Assembly (NCBI RefSeq): GCF_034111725.1
Contig: NZ_JAWUWR010000079.1
Location: 1-64,000 of the forward strand
DNA: 64,000 nucleotides
Reading direction: 5' to 3'
Origin: Thalassolituus sp034111725
GTDB taxonomy: Bacteria; Pseudomonadota; Gammaproteobacteria; Pseudomonadales; Oceanobacteraceae
Shown here: piece by piece, positions 45,548-53,414 of the stretch
Layout of the letters: each line of letters opens with the position of its first letter
How positions within the stretch are numbered: position 1 is the first letter of the stretch
Notes under the pieces: generated by a model
Databases searched by the model: none
Told to the model about the DNA's origin: nothing
The model's input: only the letters and a program-made list of their open reading frames with translations
Translations under genes and position numbers: made by a program

Positions 45548-46918
45548 TTACCGCGATCCAGATGAAAGACTGAGCACAGAGAAAACTTCTTTGACAGGCT
45601 TCCACACATCAGCTGGCGTTCCATGAACAAAGTAACGATCAAAATCAGCTTTCCAACATTCCCGAATATTTTCTTCATTCGGTATAAAAAGTTCTGCGTT
45701 TGAAGTCGATCTTTGAGCGAGCAGTACCCCTAAAGTTACAGCATGCTCTGGGGAGTAATAGGGCTCTTCATAGTCAGGCAGTTTTGTTACTCCAAGCAAT
45801 GGAGTGATAACTTTAGCGTCAGTACATCCTGATTGAATATCATCGTACACATCGTGTTTGAAGCAGAACAAAAACACACTAAAGAGCCTCAACAACATAT
45901 ATCCCCAAGGGATGTCCGCCTCAAGCCCTTGAGATAGTGAATGGTAGATTTCAAGGTGCCGAGTGAAGGTCTCAACTTCTCTCAGCGAAAGCTGATTTAC
46001 TCGAATCAACTGACAGACAAAGCCAAAGGTTGACCAATCGGTATTACTCAAATCAGTCTTAGATAGTACCCCGCTGGAAGCCAGAAGGTTGGCAAAGTGC
46101 TCTACTGACGCCAACAGTCGATCTTCACCGTAACCGGCACGACCGCTGACTTCTGAAGGCAATTCGAATCGAAATTTTAAAAACTTATCGAGGTAACGTT
46201 GGGCGTCCACCATAGGGCCATAACTGTGGTTGATAGCGGCACGAAGTTGTTTGGTGTTGGTAACCAATACAAACTTCACATTCTCTACGTCAAAGGTATG
46301 TTTAATCACCTCGAGCATCTGAACAGCAAAGTCAGGGCGGCAGCGATCCAACTCATCAATAAAGATCACGATAGGTGAGTCTTTAGCCAACTCCGCCAGT
46401 GTGGATTGCAGCGCTTTCAGATTTTGTTTGGCTTTCTCATGGTCTTTTAGAACCGCAGCGACAGAAGCGTCGATGGCCTTGTTTGCCGAGTCCTGAAGAT
46501 GCTGTTCCAAACCATCGGCGATGTCATCGGCGTTTTCTTTCAGTACATGGCTCACACCGGCCTTGAAAGCCGTTTGCAGGCCATAACGAACAACCGGAAT
46601 GGCTGTTTTCAAAAAGCCTTGCTTCTTGTCGCCTTCGGGAAGCAAACCGGCTACAGCGGCCAGAATGGTCATCAGCGGATCATCCGCGTGATCTGCCTGA
46701 AACGCATCGACATGCAGCAACTGGTAGTTTTGGTGCTCGGTTTCGAACTTGTGAATCAGCTTTTGGCAGAACTCGGTCTTTCCCGTGCCCCAATCGCCAT
46801 CGACGACCATAGGCGAGATATCAACTGGGGCGGTCAGTAGCTTGATCAAGCTTTCCGCAATACCAACCCTGTTAAACTCATCTCTGGACTCAAACGTCAG
46901 TGCTTCTTGCTCAGTCAT
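45548..46918 (-). CDS. KAP family P-loop NTPase
   Basis: The 456-residue product has the KAP P-loop NTPase pattern: Walker A GDWGTGKTEFCQKL near 42-55, Walker B IVIFIDELDRCRPDFAVQML near 196-215, followed by FVLVTNTKQLRAAINH. No clear transmembrane pair is inserted in the domain, unlike eukaryotic KAPs. These ATPases are common in mobile and defence loci, and their activity is poorly known. The ATG shares a base with the hsdS stop (TGATG), so the gene is tied into the operon. The start codon context supports coupling. Confidence 0.82.
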   Translation of the reverse strand: MTEQEALTFESRDEFNRVGIAESLIKLLTAPVDISPMVVDGDWGTGKTEFCQKLIHKFETEHQNYQLLHVDAFQADHADDPLMTILAAVAGLLPEGDKKQGFLKTAIPVVRYGLQTAFKAGVSHVLKENADDIADGLEQHLQDSANKAIDASVAAVLKDHEKAKQNLKALQSTLAELAKDSPIVIFIDELDRCRPDFAVQMLEVIKHTFDVENVKFVLVTNTKQLRAAINHSYGPMVDAQRYLDKFLKFRFELPSEVSGRAGYGEDRLLASVEHFANLLASSGVLSKTDLSNTDWSTFGFVCQLIRVNQLSLREVETFTRHLEIYHSLSQGLEADIPWGYMLLRLFSVFLFCFKHDVYDDIQSGCTDAKVITPLLGVTKLPDYEEPYYSPEHAVTLGVLLAQRSTSNAELFIPNEENIRECWKADFDRYFVHGTPADVWKPVKEVFSVLSLSSGSR

Positions 46919-48159
46919 CAGGCCACTGCCTCCTTATCGACTATTACCCGGCGCTTGCCTGTTAACAACTGCTGCATTAGGGCTTTTTTTTCTAGTTTTA
47001 AGATATGGAGTTTTTGTTGCAGGACGGTGATTTCCTGATCGGCGGTGGAAAGCACTGCGGCGATTTTTTGTTGTTCTGAGAGTGCAGGAATAAGTACTTT
47101 GATTCTTTCTATGTCTTTATTGCTAATATTTGGTTGTGCTCCACCAACGGCATCAATAAGTACGTTGTATTGTATTTTTGGCTGTTTAAATAGTTGAAAT
47201 AGATAATTTTTTGAAGCCCTTCCTTTAATCGGTTCGAACTTACCAACGCGTTGATTTAAATAAGAGAAGGTGTTGAGGTTATACATACCAATTTTTCCAG
47301 TCGTGGCGCCAGACATGGCTATCAGTATGTCTCCATTGATTATTTTGAAACGATTAAATCTTGAGTCTTCGGATACAAATATTGAAGAGTCCATATTGAT
47401 GGAGTAGTCAGGTTTGATATTAGATATTCGGACGACGGGAATGCCGCATTCTTTAAATTCCTCGCTTTTAAAGGCATTACCTCCAATAACTTTTACTGAT
47501 TTTCCAAGATTTATTTCTTTCCACTCCCCACTAAACCTAACCCCATTTTCATCCAGCAAGCGCTTCTTGCCGGTGAGCAGTTGTTGCATCAGGGCTTTTT
47601 TCTGCTGCTGGCTGTTGACGAGCAGTTGTTCGGTGGTGGTGATGGCCTTATCCCAAGTGGAGAGGATTTGGGCGATTTTTTTTTGTTCGGGGAGTGGTGG
47701 AGTCAATAACCGGTATCGCTTTAACTCTCCAGAGTTTAAATTTGGCTTTCCGCCGCCTGCACACAAACGATTTACTTCAGCTACCCCACGATCTGAATTT
47801 ATGTGTGTTGAAAGGTAGAACGAATCCAAAAAATCAGGATTGGGCCTTGCGATGAGGGTTGTGAATGTTAAAGCACCATCAAACTCTTCAGGTACTACAC
47901 ATGCTTCTCCAATGTTTGATCCAGTTCTTACTGCAACGACGTCTCCATGCCTTACTCTCTTTGACTTGTTTGAATCGGCAAAAACCTCGTCAATATAGAC
48001 AACGGAGTTACTATTGAAATAATTTCGTTTAATATTTTGGTTTCTGATCAGTTTTGCACCACTAGCCCTCATAAATGGTGTAACTGAAATCGCTAAGCCA
48101 ACTGCAATTTTTTTGCATAGAAACTGAAGTTCTTTTAACTCCCAACCCTCAGGCAACAT
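46918..48159 (-). CDS. hsdS: Type I restriction specificity subunit S (HsdS), two target domains
   Basis: HsdS sets the bipartite DNA target of the HsdM/HsdR complex. The 413-residue product has two target-recognition domains (about 1-150 and 205-365), each followed by a conserved helix. The first has LTPPLPEQKKIAQILSTWDKAI and the second LIPALSEQQKIAAVLSTADQEI. Each helix ends in KKALMQQLLTGK(K/R)R. The two helices form the spacer that sets the gap in the target. The start overlaps the end of fic by 11 bases. The target cannot be read from sequence alone. Confidence 0.94.
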   Translation of the reverse strand: MLPEGWELKELQFLCKKIAVGLAISVTPFMRASGAKLIRNQNIKRNYFNSNSVVYIDEVFADSNKSKRVRHGDVVAVRTGSNIGEACVVPEEFDGALTFTTLIARPNPDFLDSFYLSTHINSDRGVAEVNRLCAGGGKPNLNSGELKRYRLLTPPLPEQKKIAQILSTWDKAITTTEQLLVNSQQQKKALMQQLLTGKKRLLDENGVRFSGEWKEINLGKSVKVIGGNAFKSEEFKECGIPVVRISNIKPDYSINMDSSIFVSEDSRFNRFKIINGDILIAMSGATTGKIGMYNLNTFSYLNQRVGKFEPIKGRASKNYLFQLFKQPKIQYNVLIDAVGGAQPNISNKDIERIKVLIPALSEQQKIAAVLSTADQEITVLQQKLHILKLEKKALMQQLLTGKRRVIVDKEAVA

Positions 48160-48937
48160 ATCCCAGTTCCTCCAAATACTCAGTCACTTCTGCCTCTACT
48201 CCCAATGCCCACCAGTAGGGCGCAAAGCTTTTTTCCACGCATTGTGCGACCAAGGCAATAAAGTCGGTGTAATCGTCGCTGCAATGGGCTTTATCCAGTG
48301 CTTGGTAGTAATCTAAACGCTGTTCAACTTCTATTACGGTGGCGGGGAAGCCTGCCTTCATGAGTTCAAGGTTCATTAGCAACCTTGAAGTGCGTCCGTT
48401 GCCATCAACAAACGGGTGTATTTTGACAAATTCACCGTGTATTCGTGCTGCGCGTTCAACCGGATGCAGGGTGTGGGCCTCGGTGTTGTACCAATCAATA
48501 AAGGCCTGCATTTGTTCAGGCACTTGGATCGCTTGCGGTGGTTTATGGGTGGCGCCAGAAATCAGTACGTTAATGTCGCGGTAGCGGCCAGCATTGTCGG
48601 CATCGATATTTTTTAATACTAATTGATGCAGGGATTTAATGGCCCTCTCGTCAAGCGGTTGCTGTTGGCTCACTAATTCGTCAACAAACAGGATGGCGTC
48701 GCGGTGATTAATGGCTTCAAAGTGTTCGCGCAGGGTTTTACCGCCAATGGTAATGCCTTCCAGTGCCACTTTGGTTTCTTTTAGGGTCAGGGTATTACCT
48801 TCAATGGCATTGCTATGATACGTCCATTGCAGCACTAGGTTTTCGTGCAGGTTGTTAACCACCTGCAAATCGAGCGGGCGGTATTCATCCAGCTTGGCTT
48901 TGAGCGCATCCAGCTTGGTAAGAGGGATATTAAGCAT
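48149..48937 (-). CDS. Fic family AMPylator, self-inhibited class II
   Basis: Fic proteins move AMP (or another nucleotide part) to target proteins. The 262-residue product has the catalytic motif HPFVDGNGRTSRLL near 186-199. It also has an N-terminal inhibitory helix TYHSNAIEGNTLTL, carrying the (S/T)xxxE(G/N) pattern, near 39-52. This makes it class II, with its own inhibitor in the same chain. A C-terminal helical/winged part follows. I start at the ATG at 48937, which has AAGGAG seven bases upstream, not at 48982. It lies between hsdM and hsdS. Confidence 0.9.
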   Translation of the reverse strand: MLNIPLTKLDALKAKLDEYRPLDLQVVNNLHENLVLQWTYHSNAIEGNTLTLKETKVALEGITIGGKTLREHFEAINHRDAILFVDELVSQQQPLDERAIKSLHQLVLKNIDADNAGRYRDINVLISGATHKPPQAIQVPEQMQAFIDWYNTEAHTLHPVERAARIHGEFVKIHPFVDGNGRTSRLLMNLELMKAGFPATVIEVEQRLDYYQALDKAHCSDDYTDFIALVAQCVEKSFAPYWWALGVEAEVTEYLEELGYVA

Positions 48938-49088
48938 AGACTTGCTCCTTATCGCTGATACTGAGTCGAGACCACTGATCACTGATTGAGCTCAGTTCGA
49001 CCATATTCCCGACGTCGGGAATATGGTCCGAGGTGGCATGTTGACTGACTCCGGAGGCGGTCAGTAATTGAATTCTTTGCTGCTCCAT
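48930..49088 (-). CDS. 52-residue ORF between hsdM and fic
   Basis: This frame starts at ATG 49088, with AGGAG eight bases upstream, and ends at TAA 48930-48932, overlapping the fic start by eight bases. The product begins MEQQRIQLLTASGVSQHATS, then reads DHIPDVGNMVELSS and ends SDKEQVYA. It starts 13 bases after the hsdM stop. The good ribosome site and the tight overlap suggest translation coupled with fic. I do not recognise a family. A perfect 30-bp palindrome lies inside the frame, so the region could act mainly as a regulatory site. Confidence 0.5.
   Translation of the reverse strand: MEQQRIQLLTASGVSQHATSDHIPDVGNMVELSSISDQWSRLSISDKEQVYA
48999..49028. repeat. 30-bp perfect palindrome between hsdM and fic
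   Basis: GACCATATTCCCGAC (48999-49013) is followed directly by its exact reverse complement (49014-49028), with no mismatch. As RNA it would form a strong hairpin. As DNA it could bind a dimeric protein. It falls inside the 52-residue frame. Confidence 0.9.
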
Positions 49089-49100
49089 TACCTGCGCTCC

Positions 49101-50639
49101 TTATTGTGGGGTATCTAGGTAGCCGAGTTCGGCCAGATAGCCTGCCATTTCATCTTCTAAGCTGGCCAATTGAGCTTTTAATTTCTCGCGCTCGGCGCGC
49201 ACGGCCATTAGGTCGATTTCTTTCTCTTCTTCAAAGGTATCAACGTAGCGCGGGATATTGAGGTTGTAGTCGTTTTCTTTTATTTCATTCAGGCTGGCGA
49301 CGTAGGCGTATTTATCGACGTCGGCACCGTTGCGATAGGTGGCAACAATTTTATTGATGTTGTCTTCGCTGAGTAGGTTTTGGTTTTTACCGGCTTTGAA
49401 ATCACGCGATGCATCAATAAATATCACTGAATCGTCCGATTTGTCTTTGCTAAAAATTAAAATGGCGGCGGGTATGCCGGTGCCGTAAAACAGTTTTTCG
49501 GGCAGGCCGATCACGGCATCGAGCAGGTTTTCGTCGATGAGTTGTTGGCGAATTTTACCTTCGCTGGAACCACGAAATAATACGCCGTGCGGCACTACTA
49601 CGCCCATCCTGCCTGTTTTTGGTTTTAACGTTTCGATCATGTGCAAAATAAAGGCGTAGTCGCCTTTGGTTTTAGGCGGTACACCGCGGCGAAAGCGGCT
49701 GAATTTATCGTTATCGGCGTCGTCATGACCCCATTTATCTAGGCTAAAGGGTGGGTTGGCGGTCACGATGTCGAACAGCATTAAGTCGCCGTTTTTATCC
49801 AGCAATTTAGGGTTACGAATGGTGTCGCCCCATTCGATTTTATGGTTGTCTTCGCCGTGCAAAAACATGTTCATTTTGGCCAGCGACCATGTAGAGCCAA
49901 TGGCTTCTTGGCCGTAGAGGGCATAGTTTTTACTGTCGTGATTTTTGCGAACTTTGCTGCCGCATTTCATTAATAACGAGGCGGAGCCACAGGCCGGATC
50001 GCAAATGCTGTCGCCGGGGCGCGGGTCTAGTAATTCGGCGATTAAATCCGAGACTTCTGGCGGGGTATAAAACTCGCCGGCTTTTTGCCCGCCGCTAGCG
50101 GCAAAGTTTTTAATCAGGTATTCGTAGGCGTTGCCAATCACATCCAACGTGCCTACGCGGCTAGGCTTGAGGTTAAGTTCGGGTTTAGCGAAGTCTTCTA
50201 TCAGATGACGAAGAATGGTGTTTTTTTGTTTTTCTTCGCCGAGTTTGTCGGTGTTGAAGGAGATGTCTTGGAACACGCTTTTTCCGGCGTCTTTGAGTTT
50301 AGTGCCGTTGGCTTCTTCAATGGCGTGTAGGGCTTGGTCGATACGTTCGCCGTTGCCGGGCTCGTGACGGTGCTCGTGCAGGGCATAAAAGCTGGCTTGG
50401 GGTGGCAGTACAAAGCGTTCGTTTTTAAGCATTTCGGTGATGAGTTCTGGCTCGTCGCCGTATTCTGCCTTGTAGCCATCGTAGTGATCCTGCCAAACAT
50501 CGGAGATGTATTTAAGGAATAGCATGGTCAGGATGAAGTCTTTGTAGGTGTCGGCGCTGATGGTGCCCCGGAAGGTGTCGCAGGCATTCCATAGGGCTTT
50601 GTTGATGGCGTCTTGGTTGATTTTGCTGTTAGCGCTCAT
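49101..50639 (-). CDS. hsdM: Type I restriction DNA adenine methyltransferase HsdM
   Basis: HsdM methylates adenine N6 at the site chosen by HsdS. The 512-residue product has the N-terminal HsdM helical domain (NKALWNACDTFRGTISADTYKDF near 13-35), SAM motif I in DSICDPACGSASLLMK near 213-228 and the catalytic NPPF in IVTANPPFSLDKWG near 287-300. A C-terminal coiled coil (about 480-505) contacts HsdS. It follows the half-size S gene by 80 bases, and a 52-residue ORF and fic come next. Confidence 0.96.
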   Translation of the reverse strand: MSANSKINQDAINKALWNACDTFRGTISADTYKDFILTMLFLKYISDVWQDHYDGYKAEYGDEPELITEMLKNERFVLPPQASFYALHEHRHEPGNGERIDQALHAIEEANGTKLKDAGKSVFQDISFNTDKLGEEKQKNTILRHLIEDFAKPELNLKPSRVGTLDVIGNAYEYLIKNFAASGGQKAGEFYTPPEVSDLIAELLDPRPGDSICDPACGSASLLMKCGSKVRKNHDSKNYALYGQEAIGSTWSLAKMNMFLHGEDNHKIEWGDTIRNPKLLDKNGDLMLFDIVTANPPFSLDKWGHDDADNDKFSRFRRGVPPKTKGDYAFILHMIETLKPKTGRMGVVVPHGVLFRGSSEGKIRQQLIDENLLDAVIGLPEKLFYGTGIPAAILIFSKDKSDDSVIFIDASRDFKAGKNQNLLSEDNINKIVATYRNGADVDKYAYVASLNEIKENDYNLNIPRYVDTFEEEKEIDLMAVRAEREKLKAQLASLEDEMAGYLAELGYLDTPQ

Positions 50640-50719
50640 GGTGGTGTCGTTTATCCGTGTGTTCTTTTATTAGGGCCAAGTCGTTGGTTGGCCAAGTTTT
50701 GTTTACCTGTATCGGTGAC

Positions 50720-51322
50720 TTAGTGGCGGCGATTCAGGTGTAGGTCTCTGGCTATTGTTCTCATCATCAGCTCGTTGTTGTTGATCAGCTGCTGCATTAA
50801 TCGTTGTTCTTCGCGGAGGGTGTTCGCCATCGCAACAATGGTGCGTTGTTTGGCTAGTGGCGGAACAACGATGGGAGCCTCTTCTAGCACGCTACGGCGA
50901 ATACTTTTGGTTAGTGTACCCTCAGCATTTTGTTCGAAATAGCGCTGAGCGGGTATTTGATTCAGCAACCAAGCAATGAATTCAGGCAGTATGCCCTGTT
51001 TCTTCTCATTTTGGCTTTTTAAGCGCACGACGAAGAAATGCGGGGCGGCGACGGCTTGTTTGTTGGTGGCGGCCAGTGCTGAGTCTATCGGTATGGCGTA
51101 GTTATGGTTACCGCGTGCGGCCACTAAAATATCACCGGTGGTGAGGTAGTCGGGGGTTCGTTTGCCGGTTAACTCGGTTTTTTGGCAATCAGACCAGCGA
51201 ATGCCTTCTGCCAGCGAAACATCTTTCATTTGCACCACAACCACGGACGAATCGCTAACTTCAGGGATTTTCCCCCGAAACGGATAGCCTGCGTTGATGG
51301 TTGCGATCTGTTTTAGTTTCAA
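50720..51322 (-). CDS. Half-size HsdS-like protein (one target domain)
   Basis: The 200-residue product is a single HsdS-like unit. A target-recognition domain opens with LKQIATINAGYPFRG and has TTGDILVAARGN near 92-103. One conserved region follows, with APIVVPPLAKQRTIVAMANTLREEQRLMQQL (landmark VPPLAKQRTI). Full HsdS proteins have two such units. The start is TTG at 51322; no in-frame ATG lies upstream before a stop. It is the first gene of the leftward operon, ahead of hsdM. It may pair with itself to make a symmetric S subunit, or modify S usage. Confidence 0.8.
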   Translation of the reverse strand: MKLKQIATINAGYPFRGKIPEVSDSSVVVVQMKDVSLAEGIRWSDCQKTELTGKRTPDYLTTGDILVAARGNHNYAIPIDSALAATNKQAVAAPHFFVVRLKSQNEKKQGILPEFIAWLLNQIPAQRYFEQNAEGTLTKSIRRSVLEEAPIVVPPLAKQRTIVAMANTLREEQRLMQQLINNNELMMRTIARDLHLNRRH

Positions 51323-51364
51323 ACCTATTCCAGTTCATAGTTAATGATGCAGAAATAATCGTTT

Positions 51365-51396
51365 GATTATGGTTGGATGTCAAGTTATGGTTGGTT
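51365..51396. repeat. Direct repeat upstream of the restriction operon
   Basis: TATGGTTGG occurs twice at about 19-base spacing (near 51367 and 51386), some 45-75 bases upstream of the half-HsdS start. It could be an activator or repressor site for the operon, but I see no regulator gene nearby. Confidence 0.35.
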
Positions 51397-51529
51397 CATC
51401 GTCTTTGATGCAAAAAAAGCAATCTAGAATTTGCACTGAAGCGAGTGTTTGGCTAGTGATGTATTTATCAATATACGGTGATGGTTGCCCTTGTGGCTCG
51501 CTATTACTTTCCACTACTGGAGCATGGAA

Positions 51530-51781
51530 ATGACAGATGTCGATTTACCACAGCGTCCGGTAGCGTTGGATGACGTTTTATCCTTGCATGAGGAATTGCA
51601 TCTGATCTATCGGTCTTTTGATTCGTTATATGAAATTGTCGAGTATCAACTGGTCAGCAAAGATGCGGCACTGGTTGCACCGATGGTTTGCATTATCAGA
51701 GATAGGTTCGCGCGAGCGGGGTTACGGTATGAGGATATGTTTGCGGTGCCGAATGGTGAGCAGATGTTTAAGGATGATTAA
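51530..51781 (+). CDS. Small conserved-looking protein, unknown function
   Basis: The ATG at 51530 has GGAG seven bases upstream and gives an 83-residue acidic product starting MTDVDLPQRPVALDDVLSLH. Residues 15-45 form an amphipathic helix with many Leu/Glu; a second helix (VAPMVCIIRDRFARAGLRYED) follows. There are no recognised motifs. It is divergent from the restriction operon start, with about 200 bases between. It may be the start of unrelated chromosomal sequence or part of the accessory region. Confidence 0.55.
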   Translation: MTDVDLPQRPVALDDVLSLHEELHLIYRSFDSLYEIVEYQLVSKDAALVAPMVCIIRDRFARAGLRYEDMFAVPNGEQMFKDD

Positions 51782-51877
51782 GTTTCGGTACAAAGAGGAA
51801 TCGGATTATCTCAATTACTGCATTGGTAAAATGGGTGGTTGATCTGCAATAGCTTATAAGTATTAGGCGTGTCTTGT

Positions 51878-51906
51878 ATTAGGCGACCGTAGCTCGGTCG
51901 CCTAAT
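51878..51906. terminator. Perfect 12-bp hairpin beside a gene remnant
   Basis: ATTAGGCGACCG (51878-51889), loop TAGCT and the exact complement (51895-51906). It lies eight bases beyond the stop of the gene remnant at 51915-52007 on the minus strand, the place a terminator would have. No long T-tract follows in either direction. Confidence 0.55.
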
Positions 51907-51914
51907 GGGTTGAG

Positions 51915-52007
51915 TTAAACTTTCGGCAGGGTAATCACGATTTGATTACCTTTGTTTTGTGTCTTAATACCGTCTTGTTTCAGAGTGTCGCTATAGCAGA
52001 TGGAATT
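51915..52007 (-). pseudogene. Possible 3' remnant of a lost gene
   Basis: On the minus strand an open frame with no start codon runs from after a stop at 52008-52010 to a TAA at 51915-51917. It encodes about 30 residues ending KTQNKGNQIVITLPKV, a regular beta-strand-like protein end. A hairpin follows its stop. I read it as the 3' end of a gene whose front was removed when the neighbourhood was rearranged. The parent family is not recognised. Confidence 0.3.
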
Positions 52008-52046
52008 TTACAAAGCTGTTTTAATTTAATTAGGGTAATTTAAAAA

Positions 52047-53171
52047 TTACACTAACTGCATCAACGACTGCTTGCTGTAATCTTCTAACTCGTCGTAGCG
52101 ACCTTCGCGAATTTTAATAACCCACTCAGGGTCTTGCAGCAAGGCACGGCCAATTCCGACGAGTTCAAATTCATCGTTATTCATGCGTTGTTCTAATTCA
52201 GTAAATGATGCCGTCGCAACGCCTGATGCATCGACCATGTCGTGTTTTTCTTCATCGATAAAGCTGGCGGTTAAGCCAACGCTACCAACGGTAATCACTG
52301 GCTTACCGGTTAATTTTTTGGTCCAGCCTGCGAGGTTTAAATCTGAGCCTTCGAATTCAGGTTCCCAAAAACGACGGGTTGAGCAATGGAAGATATCAAC
52401 ACCGGCATTGACCAATGGCTTTAAGAAGGCATCCAATTCTTCTGGCGTATTCGCTAGGCGCGCAGAGTAATCTTGCTGCTTCCATTGTGAAAAACGGAAG
52501 ATGATGGGGAAGTCTGGACCTACGCGTTCGCGAATGGCTGATACGATTTCGCAAGCGAAACGTGTACGTGCAACTAAATCGCCGCCGTATTCATCTTCGC
52601 GCTGATTAGTGCCTTCCCAGAAGAATTGATCGACTAAATAACCGTGTGCGCCGTGAACTTCAATTGCATCAAAGCCAATGCGTTGCGAGTCTGCTGCCGC
52701 TTGTGCAAAGGCTTCGACGACTTCGTCGATGTCTTGCTTAGTCATGGCGATGCCGCCTTCTTTGCCCGGGCGAACTAAACCAGAAGGGCTGTAACCAGGA
52801 ACCGACACATCAGGCTCTACGCCTTCTTTGCGAACGGAACCTACGTGCCAGAGTTGCGGTGCTATTTTTCCGCCTTTGGCGTGCACGGCATCAACGACTT
52901 TTTTCCAGCCGGCGAGGGCTTCTTCGCCATAAATAAAGGGCACTCGTGCATATCCGTTAGCCGCTTTATGACCAATGCAGGTGCCTTCGGTAATGATTAA
53001 ACCCACTTCATTTTCTGCGCGGCGTTCATAGTAAGCAACGTTGAGATCGTTAGGTACGTTGCCCGGTGAAAAGGTGCGAGTCATCGGAGCCATTACAATG
53101 CGATTGCGCAAAGAAAGTGGGCCTAGTTCGATAGGCTGAAACAAAGCAGCGTTGGAAAGGGCTTGCGTCAT
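52047..53171 (-). CDS. Old yellow enzyme family NADH:flavin oxidoreductase
   Basis: The 374-residue product is an FMN-dependent ene-reductase of the NemA/OYE type. It starts at ATG 53171 (GGAG five bases upstream). Motifs are LRNRIVMAPMTRTF near 21-34, IITEGTCIG near 55, PQLWHVGS (near 99), GFDAIEVHGAHGYLVDQFF near 160-178 with the His/Asn-type substrate site (HGAH), and VGIGRALLQDPEW near 335. It probably reduces activated C=C bonds of quinones, nitrate esters or alkenals; the natural substrate is unknown. It stands alone. Confidence 0.92.
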   Translation of the reverse strand: MTQALSNAALFQPIELGPLSLRNRIVMAPMTRTFSPGNVPNDLNVAYYERRAENEVGLIITEGTCIGHKAANGYARVPFIYGEEALAGWKKVVDAVHAKGGKIAPQLWHVGSVRKEGVEPDVSVPGYSPSGLVRPGKEGGIAMTKQDIDEVVEAFAQAAADSQRIGFDAIEVHGAHGYLVDQFFWEGTNQREDEYGGDLVARTRFACEIVSAIRERVGPDFPIIFRFSQWKQQDYSARLANTPEELDAFLKPLVNAGVDIFHCSTRRFWEPEFEGSDLNLAGWTKKLTGKPVITVGSVGLTASFIDEEKHDMVDASGVATASFTELEQRMNNDEFELVGIGRALLQDPEWVIKIREGRYDELEDYSKQSLMQLV

Positions 53172-53414
53172 GTTAGCTCCATTACGTAGCGAAATTAGGT
53201 TGGTTAGGTAGGCCGTTAGCATAGCGCGGCGTTTAATGCATTTTAGGAGTGATATGTGCCATTTTGATAGGGTTTCTTGCAGACACTGTTCTAAAAACTA
53301 GCAAAAGCGTAGGTTAATACCGGCTTCGCCTATCAGTAGTAGGCATAGGGCTTAGGGCTGGTTATGCTGCGCAGAGTTTAGCCGCGACACTGCGGAACAT
53401 TAAAGAGTGGAACT

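Noticed and set aside
40708..51322. Integrative element around the restriction operon
   Set aside because: No integrase, transposase, tRNA or flanking direct repeats found at the edges by eye.
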